Notes: generated from the letters alone by a model not told the origin. DNA of 64,000 bases from Listeria grayi DSM 20601 (GCF_000148995.1 NZ_GL538352.1:62001-126000); one strand, 5' to 3'. Counted from the stretch's first letter, positions 27,069 to 36,457 are shown. Numbers and translations are program-made.

Positions 27069-27608
27069 TTAATCAGATATTAATATTGAAACGCCGTTTT
27101 GAGCATGTTCAATGTAACATTTTTTCGGTGTTGCCCAGATTTGTTTCAAGATCAGAAAATCAAGGGATGACATGCCGACATGAACAGCGATCAATGTTAA
27201 AAACAGCCAGTCATGGGCGATTGGTAACGATACAGCAAGCCCGATCAATAGCGCAGAGATCGCAAAAAATGGGAAAAACAATGAACCGATATAGAGCCAC
27301 TTCGGGATAACTTTTGTCCGTTTTAAATGTACACACGGAACGATATAGAAGTGGACGCGCCATTTGAAAGCTTGTAGATCTAAATAGGGTAAACAAATCA
27401 AATACTGTGCCAATTTATGGAGTGGGTAAAGTGCGAGTAAAGCTAAGAAGCCTATAACCGGGTAATGGTTTGTAAATTTTTCTGGATAAAGAAGATTATG
27501 ACTGACACAAATAATACAAAAAGCTGCAAACCCGATGAGAACTCCTTTTAAAATAAGCCGATTGTATTCATCGCGGCGCTCTGTAGATACAGATTTCAAG
27601 CAACGCAT
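27069..27608 (-). CDS. Membrane protein, possibly DUF3267 family (179 aa)
   Basis: Starts MRCLKSVSTERRDEYNRL, with GGAGG 7 nt before the ATG at 27606-27608. Four hydrophobic segments are visible: about residues 20-38, 50-68, 110-132 and 140-160. The sequence LYPLHKLAQYLICLP occupies the place where DUF3267 proteins carry an HExxH-like metal site; here the Glu is replaced, so proteolytic activity is not expected. It lies between prsA and the YtxH gene on the same strand. Family assignment is tentative. Confidence 0.6.
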   Translation of the reverse strand: MRCLKSVSTERRDEYNRLILKGVLIGFAAFCIICVSHNLLYPEKFTNHYPVIGFLALLALYPLHKLAQYLICLPYLDLQAFKWRVHFYIVPCVHLKRTKVIPKWLYIGSLFFPFFAISALLIGLAVSLPIAHDWLFLTLIAVHVGMSSLDFLILKQIWATPKKCYIEHAQNGVSILISD

Positions 27609-27718
27609 TCCTATTCCTCCAATAACTGGTAACTTCCATGTTTTTATTCTGCAAACACTCATAGTATTTTAGTCTTTTCGGAACTAGATTTCAACCCTTT
27701 TTCATAATTATTTTCAAT

Positions 27719-27765
27719 AAAAAAACGAGAAAAATAGCGAAGCCGTTTTTTCTCGTTTTTTAAAG
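27719..27765 (-). terminator. Terminator after the YtxH-type gene
   Basis: AAAAACGAGAAAA pairs with TTTTTTCTCGTTTTT over a 12-nt loop, with A/T runs on both sides. It separates the YtxH gene from the downstream membrane gene on the minus strand. Confidence 0.8.
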
Positions 27766-27774
27766 GGAATCAAA

Positions 27775-28140
27775 TCAACTTTTTTTGTCTTTTTTGAGTG
27801 TTTTTTCTAAATCAGAGATCGTTTTTTGCATGTCTTTGATTTCATCTTTTAGACGCTTTTTCTCAGGCTCCATATCCTCATTCCATTTAGACACAGATTC
27901 TGAGATTTCGCTGGAAACGTCTTTCAGCAAAGAAGCACCTTCAGAACCAAGAACTTGAACAGATTGAAGAAGTTCATTTGTATTATAAGCAAGTTCTTTC
28001 ACAATAACGCTTGCTTCCACGGATTTGTCTAAAATGTTTTTGCGAAGCTCTTTTCCAGATTTTGGAGCTAATAAAATGGAAGCCGCAGCGCCAATAAGGC
28101 TCCCAGCGAAAATACCTATGATCGTTGATTTTTTATCCAT
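27775..28140 (-). CDS. YtxH-domain protein (YhaH-like)
   Basis: 121 residues. An N-terminal glycine-rich membrane helix, TIIGIFAGSLIGAAASILLAPKSGKELR, is the YtxH hallmark. It is followed by a long amphipathic, coiled-coil-like region ending in a charged KKRLKDEIKDMQKTISDLEKTL tail. These proteins are often general-stress products of unknown function in Firmicutes. Position next to hit, ecsAB and prsA matches the Bacillus yhaH neighbourhood. Confidence 0.82.
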   Translation of the reverse strand: MDKKSTIIGIFAGSLIGAAASILLAPKSGKELRKNILDKSVEASVIVKELAYNTNELLQSVQVLGSEGASLLKDVSSEISESVSKWNEDMEPEKKRLKDEIKDMQKTISDLEKTLKKDKKS

Positions 28141-28198
28141 CTAATCTCACCTCGTCGTTTATTTGAACTTACATTCAGTATACCCTGAAATAGGGAGT

Positions 28199-28621
28199 TT
28201 ACACTAATCTTTGATTGATTTCAGCTGCTAGTTTTTGAGCTTCTTCGTTGTTGAAATCATCTTCGTTGCTATGCCAGATCAATCCAAAGCCATCTTCCTT
28301 GCTGTAGCGCGGAATCAGATGAATGTGGCAGTGGAAAACACTTTGCGAGGCAACTTCTTCGTTATTGTTCAAGATATTCATTCCTTCGAGCGGCAATGTC
28401 TCTTTAAGTGCATTGGCGATTTTAGGAATGCGTTTGAAAAGTGCTGCAGCTGTTTCTTCTGGCAAATCAAACATATTACGTGCGTGTTCTTTCGGGATCA
28501 CAAGTGTATGCCCTTTGGTAACTTGCCCCAAATCGAGAAAGGCGTATACTTCCTCATCTTCATATACTTTAGCAGAAGGGATCTTCCCAGCGGCTATTTG
28601 GCAAAAAATACAATCTTCCAT
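28199..28621 (-). CDS. hit: HIT-family nucleotide hydrolase
   Basis: 140 residues, starting MEDCIFCQIAAGKIPSAKVYEDE with the usual CxxC zinc ligands at 4 and 7. The histidine triad is FHCHIHLIPRY near residue 100. HIT proteins hydrolyse AMP- or GMP-linked dinucleotides and related compounds. It is transcribed divergently from ecsAB, as in Bacillus. Two motifs, the length and the context make this certain. Confidence 0.95.
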   Translation of the reverse strand: MEDCIFCQIAAGKIPSAKVYEDEEVYAFLDLGQVTKGHTLVIPKEHARNMFDLPEETAAALFKRIPKIANALKETLPLEGMNILNNNEEVASQSVFHCHIHLIPRYSKEDGFGLIWHSNEDDFNNEEAQKLAAEINQRLV

Positions 28622-28786
28622 TGATTAGGCCACCTCTCTATGGCATTATTCGATCGCCTTAGAAAAGGCAACCTACTTACCATTAATTTATCATAAAATC
28701 GAGAGAAAAGCATGTATCAACTAGGATTATGATAAAATTTACGTTTTATGCTATGATGATAGAAAGACAGATAAGGAGGCTATAAG

Positions 28787-29539
28787 ATGGGTTTAGTAGA
28801 TGTGAAAAATCTTGTAGGCGGCTATACTAAAAGGCCTGTTCTCAAAGATATTACTTTCGAGATCGGGAAAAAGCAGATTGTTGGATTGATTGGATTGAAC
28901 GGTGCTGGGAAAAGCACGACAATCAAACATATCACTGGTTTGATGCAACCAAAATCAGGAACGATCTCCGTAAATGATAAAAAATTGGTAGATGACACGG
29001 AAGTATATCGCAAGCAGTTTGCGTATATCCCGGAAACGCCTGTATTATATGAAGAATTAACATTAAAAGAACATTTGGAATTGACAGCGATGGCTTATGG
29101 CTTATCGGAAGAACAATTGAAGGAGCGAATGCAGCCGCTATTAAAAGAATTTCGAATGGAAAATCGCTTGAACTGGTTTCCAGCGCATTTTTCCAAAGGG
29201 ATGAAACAGAAAGTAATGATCATGTCGGCCTTCCTGATCGAGCCTTCCTTGTATATCATAGACGAACCCTTTGTTGGACTTGATCCATTGGCGATCCAAT
29301 CCTTGCTGCAATTGATCCAAAAGATGCGGGATGACGGTGCGAGTATCTTGATGTCGACGCATATTCTTGCTACCGCCGAAAAATACTGCGACTGGTTCAT
29401 TATTTTGCATCATGGTGAGATTCGTGCACAAGGGACATTGGTAGCGCTTCAAGAGGAGTTCCAGATGCAGGGGGCTTCTTTAGATGAGATTTATATTCAA
29501 TTAACCAAAGAAGAGGACGTGGACGAGGATGTCTTTTAA
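28787..29539 (+). CDS. ecsA: ABC transporter ATP-binding protein EcsA
   Basis: 250 residues with Walker A GLNGAGKST, signature FSKGMKQKVMIMSAF, Walker B LYIIDEPFVGLDP and an H-loop in STHILATAE. It pairs with EcsB, whose gene overlaps its last 11 nt. The Ecs transporter affects regulated intramembrane proteolysis, secretion and competence in Bacillus; its substrate has been debated. RBS AAGGAGG lies 8 nt before the ATG. Confidence 0.95.
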   Translation: MGLVDVKNLVGGYTKRPVLKDITFEIGKKQIVGLIGLNGAGKSTTIKHITGLMQPKSGTISVNDKKLVDDTEVYRKQFAYIPETPVLYEELTLKEHLELTAMAYGLSEEQLKERMQPLLKEFRMENRLNWFPAHFSKGMKQKVMIMSAFLIEPSLYIIDEPFVGLDPLAIQSLLQLIQKMRDDGASILMSTHILATAEKYCDWFIILHHGEIRAQGTLVALQEEFQMQGASLDEIYIQLTKEEDVDEDVF

Positions 29540-30743
29540 TAGCCGGGAATTATGGCAGAAAAGATTCGAGGCTTATACGACAGAACTTATTCGTTATATG
29601 CGCTATATGTTCAACGATCACTTGTTGTTTGTGCTGGTCATCGGTGTAGGTGCAGGGATTTTTTACTACGCCGGCTGGGTAAAAACGATTCAAGAGACGT
29701 TCCCGGCGATCCCGTTAATGGTGACATTGTTGACGATCGCGGTAGTTATAAGTCCGATCATCACGCTGCTGAAAGAGCCTGACATCGTTTACTTGATTGT
29801 GAAAGAAACAGAGATGCAGGATTATTTTAAGCGGGCAAAGCGCATCAGCTTTTGGATGCAACTTTATCTGTATATCGTCATTTTAGCTGTAGCAATGCCT
29901 ATGTATGTAGGGGTTACACATCGGTCATATTTCCATTTTTTCTTATTGCTCGTATCGATTGGCGCAATCAAGCTATGGAATGTCTATACGAATTGGGAGA
30001 GCATGAAGCTAGATAACAGCGATACGACATGGATGTTTGCACGTGTGGTTATCAGCGCGCTTCTCATTTATCTGCTGTTGGCTTTTTCCTTTTACTGGAC
30101 GATTCCGTTGACCATTATTGTATTGGGGCTTTCATATTGGGGGCTGAAAAAACGGACAGAAGGGATCATTTTAAGATGGGAGATCCTGATCGATAAAGAA
30201 CAAGGACGAATGAATCGTTTCTATCGCTTGGTAAATTTATTTACGGATGTTCCGCATTTGAAAGGAACGGTCAGAAGACGAGCCTATTTAGATTTCCTTT
30301 ACCGGCCGATCCCATATGCAAATCGAAAAACATATGCTTACTTATGGAGCCGCACTTTTGTACGAATCAATGAATTTAGTGGACTTTATCTGCGGCTAAC
30401 CGTGGTGGCAGTTATCTTGCTGATTTTCTTAAGTGGCTTTTACTTAACGATCGTGTTCTCACTATTATTCTTATATTTGACCGGTTTCCAATTCATTCCA
30501 ATGATCAAGCACTTTGACGGTCAGATCATGCAGCGCCTGTACCCGATCACGGAAGCGGTGAAGAAGCGAAGCTATATTCATCTGCTACGGATTCTTTTGC
30601 TGGCACAAGCTATTTTGTTCAGCTTGATAGGTATCGCGCAAAATGGAAGCGTGGGCGGACTATGGATCTTGATTATTAATGTCGGTTTCGTAGCCGCATT
30701 TACTTTCCTATATGTACCTTATCGCTTGAAAAAAATGGAGTAA
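29529..30743 (+). CDS. ecsB: ABC transporter membrane protein EcsB
   Basis: 404 residues with about ten hydrophobic segments in two groups and a central cytosolic loop (GRMNRFYRLVNLFTDVPHLKGTVRRRAYLDFL), which is a conserved EcsB block. It forms the membrane half of the Ecs exporter with EcsA. The 11-nt overlap with ecsA indicates coupled translation. A bidirectional terminator follows. Confidence 0.94.
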   Translation: MSFNSRELWQKRFEAYTTELIRYMRYMFNDHLLFVLVIGVGAGIFYYAGWVKTIQETFPAIPLMVTLLTIAVVISPIITLLKEPDIVYLIVKETEMQDYFKRAKRISFWMQLYLYIVILAVAMPMYVGVTHRSYFHFFLLLVSIGAIKLWNVYTNWESMKLDNSDTTWMFARVVISALLIYLLLAFSFYWTIPLTIIVLGLSYWGLKKRTEGIILRWEILIDKEQGRMNRFYRLVNLFTDVPHLKGTVRRRAYLDFLYRPIPYANRKTYAYLWSRTFVRINEFSGLYLRLTVVAVILLIFLSGFYLTIVFSLLFLYLTGFQFIPMIKHFDGQIMQRLYPITEAVKKRSYIHLLRILLLAQAILFSLIGIAQNGSVGGLWILIINVGFVAAFTFLYVPYRLKKME

Positions 30744-30764
30744 GCCATGATAGTTTATGAGGTT

Positions 30765-30800
30765 AAAAAGCCTTCTGTTTCTTGAACAGAAGGCTTTTCT
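30765..30800. terminator. Bidirectional terminator between ecsB and the haem monooxygenase gene
   Basis: AAAAGCCTTCTGT/ACAGAAGGCTTTT with a 7-nt loop and T-runs on both strands. Confidence 0.9.
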
Positions 30801-31304
30801 TTATTTACTATCATGTCTGAAGGCGGGGTAATGATAAATATCTGTATGTGAGAAATTGGCTTGATTGCCCGCTTGTTGGATACGCTGCATGATTTTGGAA
30901 TGGTGCTCGTTTTTGGAAAAAAGGCGATAGGCATCTTCCGAGTCCCAAAAGCTGACGATCAAAAATTTTTGATGGTGGACTTCCTGCGCCAACCGAGCTG
31001 CTTGAAAGCCTAACTGCTTTAGTAACTGTTTGCGCATTGCATCAAAGTCCGCTAAAAAAATCGGAATCTCCTCATCGCGGATCGAGAGGTATTCCAGAAC
31101 AAGAACGCCTGCGTGTTTTCGCTCACCAAACATTTGCAAAATGCGGTATGAGGCGCCTTCCCTAAAAACATTTTCTTGCTCGGTTTCATGGTAAAGAAGG
31201 GATTGCTCATAATTTTGGAAAAGCTCTACGCCGTTTGATGGGATCTCGTCTAAGACTTGTCTAAGATAATGTTCCGTCCCCATTGTAATATAAACATGTT
31301 TCAT
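30801..31304 (-). CDS. IsdG/HmoB-type haem-degrading monooxygenase
   Basis: About 167 residues. The C-terminal half is an ABM-fold domain: VLEYLSIRDEEIPIFLADFDAM, HHQKFLIVSFWDSEDAYRLF, ending FSHTDIYHYP. This matches HmoB and Lmo2213 (Isd-LmHde), which cleave haem to release iron. The N-terminal part (MKHVYITMGTEHYLRQV) is the extra domain of the HmoB form. The start is the ATG at 31302-31304 with GAAGG upstream. It is divergent from hemEH, so haem synthesis and breakdown sit side by side. Confidence 0.85.
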   Translation of the reverse strand: MKHVYITMGTEHYLRQVLDEIPSNGVELFQNYEQSLLYHETEQENVFREGASYRILQMFGERKHAGVLVLEYLSIRDEEIPIFLADFDAMRKQLLKQLGFQAARLAQEVHHQKFLIVSFWDSEDAYRLFSKNEHHSKIMQRIQQAGNQANFSHTDIYHYPAFRHDSK

Positions 31305-31349
31305 TTTAATGACCTTCTTTCTAAAGGGAACAATGTTTTTGTCTTCACT

Positions 31350-31375
31350 ATACCGCGATTTTGTAAAAATAAAAC
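31350..31375 (-). promoter_or_regulatory. SigB-like promoter of the haem monooxygenase gene
   Basis: On the minus strand GTTT (31375-31372), 16 nt, CGGTAT (31355-31350). One mismatch to the SigB -10 GGGTAT. It lies about 45 bp before the coding start. SigB control of the L. monocytogenes counterpart is, as I recall, reported. Confidence 0.5.
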
Positions 31376-31490
31376 CTGACGAAGCCTTCTTATTTGGAAT
31401 TATTATAAATATCATGTAAACTTATTTACGGAACATAAAAGGTAAATGTTGTTCATTCTTGTGTGTCATTGAACAAGGGAAGGATAAGAA

Positions 31491-32543
31491 ATGAAAGAAA
31501 TTAGTAATGATTTATTTTTACGAGCTGCACGCCGCGAAAAAGTAGAACGTCTGCCTGCTTGGTATATGCGACAAGCAGGACGGTCGCAACCAGAATATCG
31601 GGCACTGAAAGAAAAATATTCTTTATTCGAGATCACACATCAGCCTGAATTATGCTCCTATGTGACCAGACTGCCTGTTGAAAACTATGGCGTAGACGCC
31701 GCTGTGCTCTATAAGGATATTATGAGTCCACTTCCAGGAATGGGAGTCGATGTTGAAATAAAAACGGGTATCGGTCCAGTGATCGCGCATCCAATCAGAC
31801 GATATCAAGACGTGGAAAGCTTGGCAGCATTTGATGCCAAATCCCAAGTGCCTTATATCTTGGAAACGATCAAACTGCTTCGAGAGGAACAGCTCGATGT
31901 CCCGCTGATTGGCTTTGGAGGCGCGCCATTTACGTTAGCAAGCTATTTAGTGGAAGGCGGCCCTTCGAAAAATTACTACCAGACAAAAGCATTGATGTAT
32001 CAAGACGAAGCAACTTGGTTCGCGCTGATGGATAAGCTGGCAACTATGACAGCGGACTATCTGTCGGCACAAATCGAAGCCGGTGCATCCGCTGTGCAGC
32101 TGTTCGATTCATGGGTCGGTGCACTCAGCAGAGAAGATTATCATTATTACATCAAGCCTAGCATTCGGATGATCACAACAAAAGTGAAAGCGAAGCATCC
32201 ACAGACACCGATCATTATGCAGGCTGTAGCAGCCGGACATCTTTTACCTGAATGGAATGACGTTCCAATAGACGTTGTCGGAATCGACTGGCGTATGTCG
32301 ATAGCAGCAGCGCGTGATATTCTGCCTGAAAAGGCCCTGCAAGGCAACTTAGATCCAGCATTATTACTCGCACCTCAGAAAAGCTTTGATAAAGCAAAAA
32401 CAATTATTGGAGAAGCCGTGAAACAGCCAGGTTTTATTTTCAATTTGGGACATGGTGTTTTCCCGGAAGTTTCTCCCAGCACTTTAAAACAGCTAACAGC
32501 GCTCGTACATAGCGAAAGTGAGAAATTGTTAAAAGAAAGGTGA
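31491..32543 (+). CDS. hemE: Uroporphyrinogen decarboxylase
   Basis: 350 residues. It converts uroporphyrinogen III to coproporphyrinogen III in haem synthesis. Signatures are [17 protein letters not shown] near residue 20, with the substrate-binding arginines, and [20 protein letters not shown] near 138. The C-terminal [10 protein letters not shown] is also typical. RBS AAGGATAAGAA precedes the ATG. hemH follows after 6 nt. Confidence 0.97.
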   Translation: MKEISNDLFLRAARREKVERLPAWYMRQAGRSQPEYRALKEKYSLFEITHQPELCSYVTRLPVENYGVDAAVLYKDIMSPLPGMGVDVEIKTGIGPVIAHPIRRYQDVESLAAFDAKSQVPYILETIKLLREEQLDVPLIGFGGAPFTLASYLVEGGPSKNYYQTKALMYQDEATWFALMDKLATMTADYLSAQIEAGASAVQLFDSWVGALSREDYHYYIKPSIRMITTKVKAKHPQTPIIMQAVAAGHLLPEWNDVPIDVVGIDWRMSIAAARDILPEKALQGNLDPALLLAPQKSFDKAKTIIGEAVKQPGFIFNLGHGVFPEVSPSTLKQLTALVHSESEKLLKER

Positions 32544-32549
32544 TTACGG

Positions 32550-33482
32550 ATGAAGAAAAAAGTTGGATTATTGGCGATGGCTTACGGCACGCCTTATAAG
32601 GATGAAGATATCGAACGTTATTATACAGACATCAGACACGGACACCGTCCTTCCGAAGAAATGATCGAGGACTTGCGCAGTCGTTATCATGCGATCGGAG
32701 GACTATCTCCACTTGCAAAAATCACGGAAGCACAAGCGTATGGCCTTGGTGATAAATTAAACGAAGCACAAGACGAAGTAACTTTCCAAGTTTACATTGG
32801 CCTAAAACATATTGAACCATCTATCGAAGAAGCGGTTCAAAAGATGAAAACAGATGGCATCACAGAGGCGATCTCGATCGTTTTAGCGCCGCATTATTCT
32901 AGTTTCAGCGTGGAAGCCTATAACAAACGCGCGCAAGATGAAGCAGCAAAAGTAGGCGGCTTAGTGATCCACTCCATCAATCAATGGTACCAAGAGCCTA
33001 GTTTCATCCAAATGTGGGCTGACCGGATCAATAAAGTAGCGAAGAGTATTCCTGAATCGGAATTAGACGAAACCGTATTAGTGGTCTCCGCACACAGTCT
33101 ACCAGAAAAAATCAAGCAATTTGGCGATCCTTACCCAGAGCAATTGAAAGAAACAGCAAAATTGATCTTTGATAAAACGATTTTGACAAATTATGCACTT
33201 GGTTGGCAAAGTGAAGGTAAAACTGGAGAACCGTGGCTTGGACCAGATGTTCAAGATCTAACACGTGACCTTTTCGCAGAGCATCATTACAAACATTTTA
33301 TTTACACGCCGGTAGGTTTTGTGGCAGAACATTTAGAAGTTCTCTACGACAATGATTACGAGTGTAAAGTCGTAACAGAAGAAATCGGAGCAGCTTATCA
33401 CCGTCCGCCAATGCCAAATGCGGATGACGAATTTCTTGCTGTTCTTAAAAATGTGGTTTGGAAGAAATATCAAACGCTGTAA
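32550..33482 (+). CDS. hemH: Ferrochelatase (coproporphyrin III ferrochelatase)
   Basis: 310 residues of the Gram-positive monomeric type, also named CpfC. Motifs: [26 protein letters not shown], the metal-site histidine in [16 protein letters not shown] near residue 183 region, [11 protein letters not shown], and the C-terminal [21 protein letters not shown]. It inserts Fe2+ into coproporphyrin III in Firmicutes. It is co-transcribed with hemE; the usual third gene (hemY) is not here. Confidence 0.96.
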   Translation: MKKKVGLLAMAYGTPYKDEDIERYYTDIRHGHRPSEEMIEDLRSRYHAIGGLSPLAKITEAQAYGLGDKLNEAQDEVTFQVYIGLKHIEPSIEEAVQKMKTDGITEAISIVLAPHYSSFSVEAYNKRAQDEAAKVGGLVIHSINQWYQEPSFIQMWADRINKVAKSIPESELDETVLVVSAHSLPEKIKQFGDPYPEQLKETAKLIFDKTILTNYALGWQSEGKTGEPWLGPDVQDLTRDLFAEHHYKHFIYTPVGFVAEHLEVLYDNDYECKVVTEEIGAAYHRPPMPNADDEFLAVLKNVVWKKYQTL

Positions 33483-33491
33483 AAATAGCTG

Positions 33492-33524
33492 AAAAGCAGA
33501 TAGCTGTCGTTATCTGCTTTTTTT
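33492..33524 (+). terminator. Terminator after hemEH
   Basis: AAAAGCAGATA/TATCTGCTTTTTTT stem-loop with a 9-nt loop and T-run. Confidence 0.9.
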
Positions 33525-33532
33525 ATCAAAAA

Positions 33533-33546
33533 AGAAAGCGCTTTCT
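33533..33546. promoter_or_regulatory. cre-like palindrome
   Basis: AGAAAGCGCTTTCT is a perfect palindrome with the core of a CcpA cre site (two mismatches to the consensus at the outer positions). It lies about 95 bp before the small XRE-type gene. Confidence 0.4.
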
Positions 33547-33567
33547 AAAAATTAACGAGAATACTAT

Positions 33568-33613
33568 GAGATTTTAATCGATATCTCATCTTGGACGTGC
33601 ATACTCGGAGTAT
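33568..33613. promoter_or_regulatory. Two inverted repeats before the XRE-type gene
   Basis: TGAGAT and ATCTCA flank a 10-bp spacer at 33568-33589, and CATACTC-G-GAGTATG forms a 15-bp palindrome at 33599-33613. They are 29-75 bp upstream of the regulator start and could be autoregulatory operators. Confidence 0.4.
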
Positions 33614-33641
33614 GTCAAGAAAAGCAATACAGGAGGATATT

Positions 33642-33980
33642 ATGGAAGATAAAGAAAAAGAGAGAATTGCAGCTAATATAGCAATCTATATGAAATGGAA
33701 TGGATACACGGAACGCACTTTTGCCCAAGCTACTAAATTATCGCAGGCAACATTAAAAGCGATCACTACTAATAAAACAATGAAACCCGTTAAATTTAAA
33801 AAATACGTAGAAAAAATCTCTGCGAATCTAGGATTAGATAATGAGTATTTCACTCGGGAGCAAGCGGAAATCACCGCGGCGCCGATTCAATATTCCGACG
33901 AAAATAAGCTTCATCTCGGCGATGAAAAACTGAGTGCGATAAGCTTGTTACTTAAAATCAGCGAAATTCATTATAAATAA
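33642..33980 (+). CDS. Small XRE-type helix-turn-helix protein (112 aa)
   Basis: The N-terminal 60 residues resemble an XRE/Cro HTH: ERIAANIAIYMKWNGYTERTFAQATKLSQATLKAITTNKTMK, where FAQATKLSQATLKAI is the helix-turn-helix. The C-terminal 45 residues are of unknown type. It starts at the ATG at 33642 with GGAGG 5 nt upstream. A DNA-binding regulator is likely; its targets are unknown. It is alone between two terminators. Confidence 0.7.
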   Translation: MEDKEKERIAANIAIYMKWNGYTERTFAQATKLSQATLKAITTNKTMKPVKFKKYVEKISANLGLDNEYFTREQAEITAAPIQYSDENKLHLGDEKLSAISLLLKISEIHYK

Positions 33981-33991
33981 TGTTACGTTCT

Positions 33992-34020
33992 AAAACAGGC
34001 CAACGGACGGCCTGTTTTTT
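33992..34020 (+). terminator. Terminator after the XRE-type gene
   Basis: AAACAGGCC/GGCCTGTTT stem with a 7-nt loop and six T residues. Confidence 0.9.
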
Positions 34021-34093
34021 GTTTTAAAAAAATAAGTTGACTTCCCCCTTGCTTTGGCTTAAAATGAAAGCAATTTTTGAAGGAGTGTGTAGT

Positions 34094-34879
34094 ATGATTA
34101 GAAAGTTACTGGAAAAGGATCATGATGAAGTAATTGCGTTATTGAAATCAGAAGCTGCTTTGAATGTTTTTTTGATTGGGGATATCCTTAGTTTTGGATA
34201 TGACAGCGATATCCAGGAAGTATGGGGAGATTTCGATGACACACACTCCTTGCGAGCTGTTTTAGTGAAATTTGGCGATAACTTCTTGCCGTATGCGAAA
34301 AATGACGCTTTCGATGTAGCAGGATTAGCCGAAAAAATACTCGCTTATGAGAATCCGATATTAACGGGTGCTAGTCGCGTAACGACCATGTTCGAAAAAT
34401 ACATGCCTGAGTTAGCAGTGAAGCGAGTGGATCAGCATTTTTGCGAATGTGAAGAAGCGAGCAGGATCAAAGTGAATACTGAAGTAATAGTGCGCACGTC
34501 GATTCCGGAAGATATACCAGCGATCATTGAGATGCGGGCTAATATAAAAGAGTTACAGCCACGTAGAGAAGACAAAGAACTGATGGTCACGCAATTAGCT
34601 GAAAAGACCAAGCGGATCTATTATATCGAACAAAACGGTGAGATCGTTGCTGTAGCAGAGTCAAGCGCTGAAAATCCATATTCTGCGATGATAATCGGTG
34701 TAGCGACAAAAGCAGAATACCGCAAACAAGGTTTAGCCAAGACGATCATGAAGAAACTAAGCTGCGATCTGCTGGCAGAAGGTAAAAAACCATGCTTATT
34801 CTATAGCAATCCTGTTGCTGGAGCTATTTACGAAGAACTTGGTTTTGTGAAGATCGGCAACTATGCGATCTATAAATAG
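34094..34879 (+). CDS. GNAT-family N-acetyltransferase
   Basis: 261 residues. The C-terminal 130 residues are a GNAT domain: TEVIVRTSIPEDIPAIIEMRA, IYYIEQNGEIVAVAESSAENPYSAMIIGVAT, the acetyl-CoA loop EYRKQGLAKTIMKKL, and FYSNPVAGAIYEELGFVKIG. The N-terminal half (LLEKDHDEVIALLKSEAALNVFLIGDIL) may be a degenerate GNAT copy. Substrate is unknown. The start is the ATG at 34094 with AGGAG upstream. Confidence 0.88.
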   Translation: MIRKLLEKDHDEVIALLKSEAALNVFLIGDILSFGYDSDIQEVWGDFDDTHSLRAVLVKFGDNFLPYAKNDAFDVAGLAEKILAYENPILTGASRVTTMFEKYMPELAVKRVDQHFCECEEASRIKVNTEVIVRTSIPEDIPAIIEMRANIKELQPRREDKELMVTQLAEKTKRIYYIEQNGEIVAVAESSAENPYSAMIIGVATKAEYRKQGLAKTIMKKLSCDLLAEGKKPCLFYSNPVAGAIYEELGFVKIGNYAIYK

Positions 34880-34943
34880 GCTTTTTGATTTATCCAGCAA
34901 AGATTGATATGATAGAGGTATCATAGGGAAAAGGAATGATACT

Positions 34944-35714
34944 TTGAAACCGAATGCAATATGTTTTTTTGATATGGATGGCACATTATTGAATAGTGAG
35001 GCAGAATTATTGCCAAGCTCGATGGAAGCTTTAGAAAAGCTTCGTGAGAATAACATCGTACCGATCATCGCAACAGGAAGAACCCTTATTGAGATCGATA
35101 AAAATATGGCAAAAACCAAAATTGATTCAGCAGTCGCGATGAACGGTCAACTGGCTTTTTATAAAGGCGAGGTCGTCTACCAAGATAAATTAGAACCAGA
35201 ATTAATAGCGCGCTTAACAGCCGAAGCAAAATCGCAAAATGTAGAAGTTTGCTTCTATAATGGCGAGCGCATTGGCGCAACAGCTCAGAATGAAACAGTC
35301 AAAAAACATTTTGATTATTTGGGCGAACCCATGCCCGGTGTCTATCCAGATATGTTTGCCAAGGAAACGATCAACATGGCATTATTGCTTCTGGAAACAG
35401 GGGACGAGTATTTCCCGTCTAGATTCCCAGAACTGCAATTTGTTCGCAATACACCATTTAGCAATGATGTACTTCGAAAAGGTGGTTCGAAAGCACGCGG
35501 GATCGAAAAATTGATCGAAGTCATGGGATATGAAGGAATTCCCACGTATGCATTTGGCGACGGCAAAAACGACATCGAAATGTTCCAAGCCGTAGATTAT
35601 GCGGTAGCTATGGAAAATGCTATGCCAGGACTCAAAGAACATGCTTCTTATATAACAGATACAAACAATAATGATGGTATTGCGAAAGCACTTGCGCATT
35701 ATAAATTGATATAA
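34944..35714 (+). CDS. HAD-superfamily hydrolase, Cof type
   Basis: 256 residues. Motif I is FFDMDGTLLNSEAELLP, motif II is PIIATGR, motif III includes KGGSKARGIEKLIEVMG, and motif IV is TYAFGDGKNDIEMFQAVDYAVAMENA. Between I and III is the C2-type cap of the Cof subclass. These are phosphatases acting on sugar phosphates, FMN or PLP. Start is TTG with AAAGGA upstream. Substrate cannot be inferred. Confidence 0.92.
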   Translation: MKPNAICFFDMDGTLLNSEAELLPSSMEALEKLRENNIVPIIATGRTLIEIDKNMAKTKIDSAVAMNGQLAFYKGEVVYQDKLEPELIARLTAEAKSQNVEVCFYNGERIGATAQNETVKKHFDYLGEPMPGVYPDMFAKETINMALLLLETGDEYFPSRFPELQFVRNTPFSNDVLRKGGSKARGIEKLIEVMGYEGIPTYAFGDGKNDIEMFQAVDYAVAMENAMPGLKEHASYITDTNNNDGIAKALAHYKLI

Positions 35715-35734
35715 ATGAATGAAAAGAGGGATCG

Positions 35735-36415
35735 ATGATGGAAGAAATGAATCGTACAGTCAGACAAGCAACTGCAAATCAAGCAGCACCAAAAGAAGTC
35801 GTCATGCAACGAACATTGAATTGGTTTGTGATATCGCTATTGATCGCATCGATCGGAGCAGGCATTGGCAATCAGCTTAGTCCGGAACTCTATTTTCCTT
35901 TGTTGTTGACGGAGATCATCTTATTGGTGGCGGCTTTTATTGTCAGAGCGAATAAAAGTGCTCCCAAAGTTTTAGGCTATCCGATCTTGATTGCATTTGC
36001 TTTCGTCAGCGGCTTGACGATCGGGCCTGTGCTTACTCACTATTTTGCGATCGGAGCGGGAAATGCTGTGCTAATGGCATTTGCCACCACGACGGTAAGT
36101 TTTATCGCCTTTGCAGTTATTGGCGCAAAAGTAAAGAAAGACTTGCAGGCAATGGGTAAAATTCTACTGATCGCATTGATCGTCTTAGTTGTTGTAACCC
36201 TTTTCGGGATGTTTATCCCACTTACTTCGGGAACGTCCACTATTATTTCCGGAGCAGGAGCATTATTATTCAGCCTGTATATCGTGTATGACTTCAATCA
36301 AATGATGAAGCGGACGATCACCTTAGATGATGTTCCGATCTTAGCGTTAAATCTTTACTTGGATTTCGTTAACTTATTTTTATATTTACTACGTCTGTTT
36401 GCTGGACGTGATTAA
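35735..36415 (+). CDS. BAX-inhibitor-1/YccA-family membrane protein
   Basis: 226 residues with seven hydrophobic helices. Family blocks are GYPILIAFAFVSGLTIGPVL and the last segment LYIVYDFNQMMKRTITLDDVPILALNLYLDFVNLFLYLLRL, with the paired acidic residues that act as a pH sensor in the bacterial calcium-leak homologues. The role in Firmicutes is not defined. It starts 20 nt after the HAD gene, so probably co-transcribed. Confidence 0.9.
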   Translation: MMEEMNRTVRQATANQAAPKEVVMQRTLNWFVISLLIASIGAGIGNQLSPELYFPLLLTEIILLVAAFIVRANKSAPKVLGYPILIAFAFVSGLTIGPVLTHYFAIGAGNAVLMAFATTTVSFIAFAVIGAKVKKDLQAMGKILLIALIVLVVVTLFGMFIPLTSGTSTIISGAGALLFSLYIVYDFNQMMKRTITLDDVPILALNLYLDFVNLFLYLLRLFAGRD

Positions 36416-36417
36416 AA

Positions 36418-36447
36418 AACTTGCTGCTTCGGGCGGCGAGTTTTTTT
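36418..36447 (+). terminator. Terminator before clpB
   Basis: ACTTGC.GC / GGCGAGT stem with one G-U pair, followed by seven T residues, right after the BI-1-type gene. Confidence 0.75.
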
Positions 36448-36457
36448 ATGTTTTGAT

